Positions 1-6,010 of a stretch of 9,218 nt of DNA are shown piece after piece (position 1 is the stretch's first letter; each line of letters begins with the position of its first letter). The position numbers and the translations under genes are program-made. Origin of the DNA: Actinomycetota bacterium (lineage in GTDB: Bacteria > Actinomycetota > Actinomycetes > Nanopelagicales > Nanopelagicaceae). The stretch is taken from contig WLNK01000035.1 of the NCBI GenBank assembly GCA_009699795.1, forward strand, positions 1 to 9,218, given 5' to 3'. The notes under the pieces were generated by a model, which worked only from the letters and a program-made list of their open reading frames with translations, ran no database searches and was not told the DNA's origin.

Positions 1-216
1 AATATCGATACAGATACTCAATACGCATTTACTCGTCCAGTTGTTGACCACATTTTTAAGAACTACGACGGTGTGTTAAAGATTGATGGCGAAGTTGGAA
101 ATAAGAAGGCTTACGACCCACGTGCGTGGGGCAAGCTTGCAGAAGCAGGTATGGCAGCACGCGTTGCACATGCTTGCGAAGATCTTCGCTCTACAGGTAC
201 ATCAATCAAAAAGTAA
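1..216 (+). CDS. fbaA: Class II fructose-bisphosphate aldolase, C-terminal part (5' end outside window)
   Basis: This is the last 71 codons of a class II, zinc-dependent fructose-bisphosphate aldolase. The enzyme reversibly cleaves fructose 1,6-bisphosphate to dihydroxyacetone phosphate and glyceraldehyde 3-phosphate in cytosolic glycolysis and gluconeogenesis. The visible part opens with NIDTDTQYAF, the conserved C-terminal motif whose Asn and second Asp correspond to substrate-binding residues in the E. coli enzyme (Asn286 and Asp288). It continues with the family's KKAYDPRAW segment and a final helix (AGMAARVAHACEDL) ending at TAA 214-216. The zinc-binding histidines and the rest of the barrel lie upstream of the window. 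No hairpin follows the stop, so transcription may run on into purA. The reading frame is open from base 1 and I see no frameshift. Identity is confident from the motif; the FbaA subtype is the most likely one. Confidence 0.93.
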   Translation, partial: NIDTDTQYAFTRPVVDHIFKNYDGVLKIDGEVGNKKAYDPRAWGKLAEAGMAARVAHACEDLRSTGTSIKK

Positions 217-231
217 CTAACTACTACTCGT

Positions 232-239
232 CGGAGAGG
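232..239 (+). promoter_or_regulatory. Ribosome binding site of purA
   Basis: The purine-rich run CGGAGAGG ends 8 bases before the purA ATG at 248 and matches the anti-Shine-Dalgarno sequence well. It is one of the best ribosome binding sites in the window. This suits a first gene of an operon that cannot rely on coupling to a close upstream stop codon, since the aldolase stop is 31 bases away. Confidence 0.75.
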
Positions 240-247
240 CTTTATCC

Positions 248-1531
248 ATGCCAGCGTTAGTTTTGCTCGGAGCACAATGGGGCGACGAAGGCAAGGGTAA
301 AGCAACCGACATCCTTGGTGATCGCGTTGACTATGTCGTTCGTTATCAAGGTGGAAACAATGCCGGTCACACAGTTGTTATTGGTGATCAGAAGTATGCA
401 CTTCACCTACTTCCATCTGGAATTTTGAGTCCAAATGTAATTCCAGTAATCGGTAACGGCGTTGTTATTGATCCAGGTGTATTGCTTGAAGAAATTAAGG
501 GTTTAACAGAACGCGGAATCGATTGTTCTCGTTTGGTTATTTCAACAAATGCGCATTTGATTACTCCATATCACCGCACTATCGACAAAGTTTCAGAACG
601 CTTCCTCGGAAAATCTAAGATCGGAACAACAGGTCGTGGAATTGGTCCTGCATATGCCGACAAGATCAACCGCATCGGTATTCGCGTACAAGATTTATTT
701 GATGAATCAATTCTTCGCCAGAAAATCGAAGGCGCTCTTCGCGATAAAAACCAAGTACTCATCAAGGTTTTCAATCGCAAAAATATTGAAGTAGATGAAG
801 TTCTCACTGAATATCTGCACTATGCAGAAGTTCTTCGTCCTTATGTAGCTGACACTGTTCTGCTACTCGATCAGGCACTCAAAGCTGGAAAGCGCGTGCT
901 TCTTGAAGGATCACAAGGAACTCTTCTCGATGTTGATCACGGTACTTATCCATTCGTAACTTCTTCAAATCCGACTGCCGGCGGAGCTTGTACTGGTTCA
1001 GGAATTGGACCAACACAAATCGATCGTGTGATTGGAATTGTTAAGGCGTACACAACGCGCGTTGGTTCAGGTCCATTTCCCACAGAACTCTTTGATGAAG
1101 ATGGTGAAAAGCTTCGCACGATTGGCGGCGAAATTGGCGTGACTACTGGTCGTGCACGCCGTTGCGGTTGGTATGACGCGCCAATTGCCAGATACGCGGT
1201 GCGTGTAAATGGACTTACAGACTTCTTCTTAACAAAGCTAGACGTACTTACTGGTTGGAAAGAAATTCCAGTGTGCGTGGCTTATGAAGTAGATGGCAAG
1301 AGAGTTGAAGAACTTCCTGCTTCACAATCAGATTTCCACCATGCAAAACCTATTTATGAATATTTACCTGGCTGGACTGAAGATATTTCAAAGGCGAGAA
1401 AAATAAGCGATCTCCCCAAGAATGCTCAGGCCTACATCGCGTTCTTAGAGAAAATATCTGGTGCGCCGATGAGTGCAATCGGCGTTGGGCCAGGTCGCGA
1501 CGAAACAATCGTCGTAAAGGATTTCATCTAA
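248..1531 (+). CDS. purA: Adenylosuccinate synthetase
   Basis: PurA joins IMP and aspartate, using GTP, to form adenylosuccinate, the first step of the AMP branch; it is cytosolic. The 427-residue length is normal for the family. The GTP-binding loop WGDEGKGK is at residues 11-18, and the catalytic pair matches Asp13 and His41 of E. coli; His41 lies in QGGNNAGHTV (34-43). The IMP-site motif GTTGRGIGPAYADK is at 126-139, the EGSQGTLLDVDHGTYP segment starts near 220, the aspartate/ribose-binding TTGRARRCGW is at 299-308, and GVGPGRDETI lies near the C-terminus. The ATG start gives the family's usual short N-terminus and has a good ribosome binding site. It follows the aldolase gene by 31 bases and precedes purD by 3, so it is probably the head of the purine genes unless transcription starts upstream of the aldolase. 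No oddities seen. Confidence 0.98.
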   Translation: MPALVLLGAQWGDEGKGKATDILGDRVDYVVRYQGGNNAGHTVVIGDQKYALHLLPSGILSPNVIPVIGNGVVIDPGVLLEEIKGLTERGIDCSRLVISTNAHLITPYHRTIDKVSERFLGKSKIGTTGRGIGPAYADKINRIGIRVQDLFDESILRQKIEGALRDKNQVLIKVFNRKNIEVDEVLTEYLHYAEVLRPYVADTVLLLDQALKAGKRVLLEGSQGTLLDVDHGTYPFVTSSNPTAGGACTGSGIGPTQIDRVIGIVKAYTTRVGSGPFPTELFDEDGEKLRTIGGEIGVTTGRARRCGWYDAPIARYAVRVNGLTDFFLTKLDVLTGWKEIPVCVAYEVDGKRVEELPASQSDFHHAKPIYEYLPGWTEDISKARKISDLPKNAQAYIAFLEKISGAPMSAIGVGPGRDETIVVKDFI

Positions 1532-1534
1532 GTT

Positions 1535-2779
1535 ATGAAAATCCTCCTAGTCGGTAGCGGTGGTCGTGAACACGCACTCGCACTAGGACTCAAAGCAGAT
1601 CCAAAGTGTTCTGAACTCCATTGCGCACCTGGCAATCCTGGAATCGCATCTCTTGCAAAACTTCACAACATTGCTGTGACTGATAATGATGGACTTTTAA
1701 ATTTAGCTAAAGAAATTGGCGCAGATTTAGTTGTTATTGGGCCAGAAGCGCCACTTGTAAATGGTTTAGCTGATGTTCTTCGCGCAGCTGGTATTGCGAC
1801 CTTTGGTCCTTCAAAGGCGGCTGCGCAACTGGAAGGATCAAAAGATTTTGCAAAAGGCGTTATGCGTGATGCGGGTGTACCGACTTCGCATAGCTTTACA
1901 TGCACAACAAAAGAAGAAATTGAAAAAGCGCTAGATTCTTTTGGCGCACCATATGTTGTAAAAGATGATGGATTAGCCGCAGGTAAAGGCGTTGTTGTTA
2001 CCAATGATCGTGCTGCAGCCCTTGCACACGGGCTTTCATGTTCAAGAGTTGTTATTGAAGAATTTTTAGACGGACCAGAAATTTCACTCTTTGGAATCTC
2101 AGATGGGCGAAACATTTTGCCTATGCAGCCTGCGCAAGATTTTAAGCGCGCCTTCGATGGAGATGAAGGACCAAATACTGGCGGTATGGGCGCATATTCA
2201 CCACTTCCTTGGGCGCCAGATGACATCGTTGATGAAACATATGAAAAAGTTTTAGCACCGATGATTGCCGAAATGGCAGCCCGCGGCACTCCATTTATTG
2301 GATTGCTCTACGCCGGTCTTGCACTTACAAATAGCGGAATAAAAGTCATCGAATTCAATGCGCGCTTTGGCGATCCAGAAACTGAAGTATTAATTCCGCG
2401 ACTTGTTACGCCGCTCGCTCAACTCTTATACAAAGCAGCTACAGATTCACTCGATGATGTCGCTTTGCAATGGTCTGATGAAAGCGCGGTCACAGTTGTT
2501 CTTGCATCGGAGGGTTATCCAGATTCACCCAAGACCAATGGCGCAATTTCAAAAATTCCTACAATCGATAAGACTCAAATTTTCCATGCAGGAACAAAGG
2601 CTGGAGAAAACGGACTTCTCTCAAGCGGGGGTCGAGTGATGGCGGTAACTGGTACAGGCAAGGATCTAACGGAAGCTCGGGATTGCGCTTACCGAGCAAT
2701 CTCACAGATTGAACTCGAAGGATCTTTCTACCGTAGCGATATCGCACTCAATGCGTCGGTCGCCGAGAAGGGGAATTAA
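1535..2779 (+). CDS. purD: Phosphoribosylamine-glycine ligase (GAR synthetase)
   Basis: PurD is the second enzyme of de novo purine synthesis. It joins 5-phosphoribosylamine and glycine with ATP to give glycinamide ribonucleotide. The protein is 414 residues, within the usual range for the stand-alone enzyme. It begins with the characteristic MKILLVGSGGREHALA. The ATP-grasp part contains GLAAGKGV at 146-153 and the metal/ATP-binding FNARFGDPETE at 274-284, and the SKDFAK segment lies ahead of the ATP-grasp fold. The ATG lies 3 bases after the purA stop. The only upstream Shine-Dalgarno-like run is AAAGGA at 1516-1521, rather far away, so the gene probably depends partly on coupling to purA translation. 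No fusion to purM or purN, as found in eukaryotes, is present. Confidence 0.97.
   Translation: MKILLVGSGGREHALALGLKADPKCSELHCAPGNPGIASLAKLHNIAVTDNDGLLNLAKEIGADLVVIGPEAPLVNGLADVLRAAGIATFGPSKAAAQLEGSKDFAKGVMRDAGVPTSHSFTCTTKEEIEKALDSFGAPYVVKDDGLAAGKGVVVTNDRAAALAHGLSCSRVVIEEFLDGPEISLFGISDGRNILPMQPAQDFKRAFDGDEGPNTGGMGAYSPLPWAPDDIVDETYEKVLAPMIAEMAARGTPFIGLLYAGLALTNSGIKVIEFNARFGDPETEVLIPRLVTPLAQLLYKAATDSLDDVALQWSDESAVTVVLASEGYPDSPKTNGAISKIPTIDKTQIFHAGTKAGENGLLSSGGRVMAVTGTGKDLTEARDCAYRAISQIELEGSFYRSDIALNASVAEKGN
2765..2773 (+). promoter_or_regulatory. Ribosome binding site of purB, inside the end of purD
   Basis: GAGAAGGGG lies within the last codons of purD and ends 6 bases before the purB ATG at 2780. 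That ATG directly abuts the purD TAA. The site supports this start over the GTG at 2798. Confidence 0.6.
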
Positions 2780-4201
2780 ATGAGAGAGAATGCACCAGTG
2801 AGCGTATTAGCTGATCGTTATGCATCGGATGCGATGCGCAAGATCTTTGCGCCGGAAGAGAAAATAATTGCAGAGCGCAAACTTTGGCTTGCTGTTGCTT
2901 GTGCGCAATCAAAACTCGGACATTCAATTTCAGATTCTGTTATTGCAGATTACGAGAAGGTCATAAATAAAGTCGATCTAGCATCAATTGACGCACGCGA
3001 GAAGAAGACACGTCACGACGTAAAGGCACGAATTGAAGAGTTCAATGCGCTCGCTGGCCATGAAGCAATACATGCAGGAATGACGAGTCGCGATCTGACT
3101 GAAAATATCGAAGCTCTACAAATAAAGAGTGGGCTTGAGGTAGTCCATAACAAAGTTGTTGCACTCCTTGCCGCTCTGGGAAATAAAGCCGTTCAATATG
3201 CAGATCAGCCAATTGCTGGACGTTCGCACAATGTTCCAGCGCAGATCACAACACTTGGAAAACGATTTGCCTCAGCTGCTGAGGAACTTCTCTTTGCTTA
3301 CGAGCGCCTGACCGCTTTGCAAGAGCGATATCCAATGCGCGGTATCAAGGGGCCAGTTGGAACATCCCAAGACTCCATTGACTTGCTTGGATCACCGGAT
3401 GCACATCAAAAACTAGAGAAAGCGATTGCATCCGCACTTGGTTTTAACCATGTTCTAGATTCAACAGGCCAGGTTTATCCACGATCTTTTGATTACGACG
3501 TCGTCACAACGCTTGTACAGCTTGCATCTTCTCCATCATCCCTAGCCACATCTATTCGTTTGATGGCCGGTGCAGAGCTTGTCACTGAAGGTTTTAAGGC
3601 AGGCCAAGTTGGTTCGTCGGCAATGCCTCACAAGATGAATACACGATCATGTGAGCGCGTAAATGGTTTGAGCGTTATTTTGCGCGGCTATTCATCAATG
3701 GTTTCAGAGCTCGCTGGGGACCAATGGAATGAAGGTGATGTCTCTTGCAGCGTTGTTCGTCGTGTGGCGATGCCGGATGCGTTTTATGCAATCGATGGTT
3801 TGCTCGAAACAATGCTCACTGTAATTTCAGAATTTGGTGCATTCCCTGCGGTTATTTCTGCCGAACTTGAAAGATATTTACCCTTCCTTGCAACTACAAA
3901 GATTTTGATGGCATCCGTAAAAGCGGGTGTAGGTCGCGAAGTTGCACATGAAGTTATTAAAGAACATGCGGTTAAGGCAGCGCTCTTGATGCGCGAGGGA
4001 AAAGCGAACACACTTCTTGATTCACTTGCCGATGATTCACGCATTCCACTAGATCGCGCGGCGCTAAGTGCACTCATAAAAGACCCAATTGAATTTACTG
4101 GCGATGCTCGCCAACAAATAGCTCGAGTTGTTAATCGCATAGAGGCGATTACTTCCGCGCACCCTGCCGCAGCGCAGTACAAGCCCGGCTCTATTAGGTG
4201 A
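2780..4201 (+). CDS. purB: Adenylosuccinate lyase
   Basis: PurB belongs to the fumarase/aspartase superfamily and acts twice: it releases fumarate from SAICAR to give AICAR and from adenylosuccinate to give AMP. The protein is 473 residues, the longer form I associate with actinobacteria rather than the roughly 430-residue Bacillus type. Visible motifs are TRHDVKARIEEF with a conserved His79, GMTSRDLTEN at 100-109, GRSHNVPAQ with the probable general-acid/base His150, and the superfamily signature GSSAMPHKMN at 278-287, whose paired serines 279/280 include the catalytic flexible-loop serine. His150 sits in SHN rather than the THGQ of many homologues, a variant I recall from actinobacterial PurB. 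The start abuts the purD stop with no spacer and the stop overlaps the purC start by four bases. The gene therefore sits next to purC, whose product PurB uses. Confidence 0.97.
   Translation: MRENAPVSVLADRYASDAMRKIFAPEEKIIAERKLWLAVACAQSKLGHSISDSVIADYEKVINKVDLASIDAREKKTRHDVKARIEEFNALAGHEAIHAGMTSRDLTENIEALQIKSGLEVVHNKVVALLAALGNKAVQYADQPIAGRSHNVPAQITTLGKRFASAAEELLFAYERLTALQERYPMRGIKGPVGTSQDSIDLLGSPDAHQKLEKAIASALGFNHVLDSTGQVYPRSFDYDVVTTLVQLASSPSSLATSIRLMAGAELVTEGFKAGQVGSSAMPHKMNTRSCERVNGLSVILRGYSSMVSELAGDQWNEGDVSCSVVRRVAMPDAFYAIDGLLETMLTVISEFGAFPAVISAELERYLPFLATTKILMASVKAGVGREVAHEVIKEHAVKAALLMREGKANTLLDSLADDSRIPLDRAALSALIKDPIEFTGDARQQIARVVNRIEAITSAHPAAAQYKPGSIR
4198..4201 (+). promoter_or_regulatory. 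GTGA stop-start overlap coupling purB to purC
   Basis: The purB TGA (4199-4201) and the purC GTG (4198-4200) share bases in GTGA. The preceding bases (4183-4197) have no convincing Shine-Dalgarno match, and the AGG at 4196-4198 touches the start codon. Initiation of purC therefore probably relies on ribosomes ending purB translation. The start choice is supported by the conserved protein N-terminus. Confidence 0.6.
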
Positions 4202-5079
4202 GCGGCTTCGGCACAGCTGGCCCACCGCCAGCGCCTTCAATAAATGGGTGGAAACATTTGCGCACCGGAAAAGTGCGAGATCTGTATACAAATGACTCAG
4301 GGGAAATTCTTCTCGTTGCTTCCGATCGGTTATCAGCATTTGATTGGGTACTTCCAACAACGATTCCAAATAAAGGCGCGATACTTACTCAACTTTCTCT
4401 CTTTTGGTTCGAACTTCTTGAAGATATTGCTCCTAATCACATTGTTAGTGAAGATGTACCGAAGGAAGTTGCAGATCGCGCAGTAATTGTTAAACCTCTT
4501 GAAATGTTTGCAATCGAGTGTGTAGCACGCGGATATCTCACCGGGAGTGGATGGAGTGAGTATCAAAAGAATCAAAAGGTTTGTGGGAATTTACTTCCTG
4601 CTGGTTTATTAGATGGCTCAAAACTTCCTGCAAATATCTTTACGCCAGCAACTAAAGCTGAAATTGGCGATCACGATATAAATATTGATTTTGGTTCAGC
4701 AGCAAACATTGTTGGAAATGAAAAGGCAGAAGAGTTAAAAGAGCTCACTCTCAAACTTTATGAAGTAGCAGCCGATTTCGCCCAGTCACGTGGAATTATT
4801 TTGGCTGATACAAAATTTGAATTCGGAACAGATAAAAATGGTGAAATTCTGCTCGCAGACGAAGCACTCACCCCGGATTCTTCAAGGTTTTGGGAAGCCA
4901 GCACATGGAATCCGGGAGTAGTACAAGCCTCATTTGATAAGCAATTTGTACGAGATTACTTAACAACCAGCGGTTGGGATAAAAAGAGCCCGCCACCAGA
5001 ATTGCCTGCAGAAATCGTTGATAAAACAGCAGCGCGATATGAAGAAGCGTTCTACAGAATAACCGGCAGCAAGTTCTAG
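4198..5079 (+). CDS. purC: Phosphoribosylaminoimidazole-succinocarboxamide synthase (SAICAR synthetase)
   Basis: PurC condenses CAIR with aspartate, using ATP, to form SAICAR, which PurB then cleaves. The length of 293 residues fits the longer bacterial form with extensions at both ends. The glycine-containing nucleotide-binding strand GKVRDLY is at 24-30. The first family signature, IECVARGYLTGSGWSEY, is at 106-122, and the second, LADTKFEFG, at 202-210. LADEALTPDSSRFW at 219-232 carries the conserved acidic residues near the active site. The start is GTG, the only non-ATG start among the genes seen. The next in-frame candidate, TTG at residue 21, would leave only three residues before the conserved GKVRDLY strand, so GTG is preferred. 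The first 15 residues are rich in Gly, Ala and Pro. It overlaps purB by 4 bases and is followed by a 17-base gap, the largest within the purine genes. Confidence 0.97.
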   Translation: MSGFGTAGPPPAPSINGWKHLRTGKVRDLYTNDSGEILLVASDRLSAFDWVLPTTIPNKGAILTQLSLFWFELLEDIAPNHIVSEDVPKEVADRAVIVKPLEMFAIECVARGYLTGSGWSEYQKNQKVCGNLLPAGLLDGSKLPANIFTPATKAEIGDHDINIDFGSAANIVGNEKAEELKELTLKLYEVAADFAQSRGIILADTKFEFGTDKNGEILLADEALTPDSSRFWEASTWNPGVVQASFDKQFVRDYLTTSGWDKKSPPPELPAEIVDKTAARYEEAFYRITGSKF

Positions 5080-5084
5080 GCAAT

Positions 5085-5089
5085 GGGAG
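5085..5089 (+). promoter_or_regulatory. Ribosome binding site of purS
   Basis: GGGAG in the 17-base purC-purS spacer ends 7 bases before the purS ATG at 5097, so purS has its own standard initiation site. Confidence 0.6.
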
Positions 5090-5096
5090 CAATTAA

Positions 5097-5342
5097 ATGG
5101 GAAAAATAGTTGTAGAAGTAATGTTGAAGCCAGAGATTCTTGATCCTCAAGGAACAGCTGTTTCTGCTGCGCTACCAAGACTTGGATTCAATTTTGCAAA
5201 GAGCGTTCGTCAAGGAAAGCGATTTGAAATAGAGGTAGAAGGAGAACCAACTCCGGCACAACTTGCAGAAGTTGAGAAAGCTGCTGAAAAACTTCTTGCA
5301 AATCCAGTAATCGAAACTTACGTAGTAAAGGCAGAAAAGTAA
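5097..5342 (+). CDS. purS: FGAM synthetase subunit PurS
   Basis: PurS is the small structural subunit of the three-part phosphoribosylformylglycinamidine synthetase. Its dimer bridges PurQ and PurL and is needed for ammonia transfer between them. The protein is 81 residues, typical for the family. The N-terminal strand KIVVEVMLKPEILDPQG followed by GTAVSAALPRLGF is the hallmark of PurS, and the C-terminal half has the expected amphipathic helix (AQLAEVEKAAEKLLAN) and final strand VIETYVV. It has no catalytic residues, as expected. The gene lies directly before purQ, with its TAA sharing one base with the purQ ATG, the order that normally accompanies the small type of PurL. The small size would make it easy to miss but the fold pattern and context are clear. 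Confidence 0.96.
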   Translation: MGKIVVEVMLKPEILDPQGTAVSAALPRLGFNFAKSVRQGKRFEIEVEGEPTPAQLAEVEKAAEKLLANPVIETYVVKAEK

Positions 5343-6010
5343 TGAAAGTTGGCGTCGTAACTTTTCCCGGCACTCTCGATGATCGAGATGCTGCTCGCGC
5401 GGTTGGCGCGGCAGGAGCATCAGCGATTTCGCTCTGGCATGGGGACGCTGATTTAAAGGGCGTAGATGCAGTTGTACTGCCTGGTGGTTTTTCCTATGGG
5501 GATTACTTACGTTGCGGTGCAATCTCCCGTTTTGCACCTGTAATGGAAAAGATTATTGATGCAGCTAATGGAGGTATGCCGGTTCTTGGAATTTGTAATG
5601 GTTTCCAAGTTTTGTGTGAAGCTCATCTTCTGCCTGGTGCGCTCACGCGCAATCACGCACTTCATTTTCTCTGCCGTGATCAAAAGCTAACTATTGAAAA
5701 TACCTCAACGGCATGGACATCTTCTTTTTCACAAGGCCAAGAAATTGTTATTCCGCTAAAAAATGGCGAAGGTTCATTCCAGTGCGATGATCAAACTCTT
5801 AGCGCACTTGAATCTGAAGGAAGAATTGTTGCTCGCTACCTTGGCGAAGATCCAAATGGTTCTCGTAATTTAATTGCGGGAATCACAAACGAACGCGGAA
5901 ATGTTGTGGGACTCATGCCGCACCCAGAGCATGCAATTAATGTTTTAACTGGACCTAGCGCTGATGGACTTGGATTCTTTACATCTGTCTTGAAGGCGAT
6001 GGTGAAGTAA
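5342..6010 (+). CDS. purQ: FGAM synthetase glutaminase subunit PurQ
   Basis: PurQ is the class I glutamine amidotransferase subunit of FGAM synthetase. It hydrolyses glutamine and passes ammonia to PurL through the PurS-containing complex. The 222-residue length is standard. The catalytic triad is complete: Cys85 in the nucleophile elbow GICNGFQ, with His194 and Glu196 in MPHPEH. The oxyanion-side motif LPGGFSYGDYLRCGA is at 46-60. The start gives the typical MKVGVVTFPG N-terminus. The ATG shares one base with the purS stop (TAATG), and AAAGG at 5328-5332 within purS can serve as a ribosome binding site. The same one-base overlap recurs at the purQ-purL junction, consistent with matched synthesis of subunits of one complex. 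Confidence 0.97.
   Translation: MKVGVVTFPGTLDDRDAARAVGAAGASAISLWHGDADLKGVDAVVLPGGFSYGDYLRCGAISRFAPVMEKIIDAANGGMPVLGICNGFQVLCEAHLLPGALTRNHALHFLCRDQKLTIENTSTAWTSSFSQGQEIVIPLKNGEGSFQCDDQTLSALESEGRIVARYLGEDPNGSRNLIAGITNERGNVVGLMPHPEHAINVLTGPSADGLGFFTSVLKAMVK

Noticed and set aside
1663..2289. A 208-residue open frame on the minus strand opposite purD
   Set aside because: It lies wholly inside purD, has a Ser/Ala/Pro-rich translation with no recognisable motif, and arises from the codon bias of purD. No ribosome binding site or independent context supports it.
3784..4182. A 132-residue open frame on the minus strand opposite the end of purB
   Set aside because: It is entirely antisense to well-conserved purB sequence and its translation shows no domain features.
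5080..5096. Possible terminator or promoter in the purC-purS gap
   Set aside because: The 17 bases show no inverted repeat, U-tract or promoter-like elements, only a ribosome binding site.
5172..5537. A 121-residue minus-strand frame across the purS-purQ junction
   Set aside because: It runs antisense to two conserved genes and has no domain pattern; the Gln/His/Arg-rich start is typical of a shadow frame.
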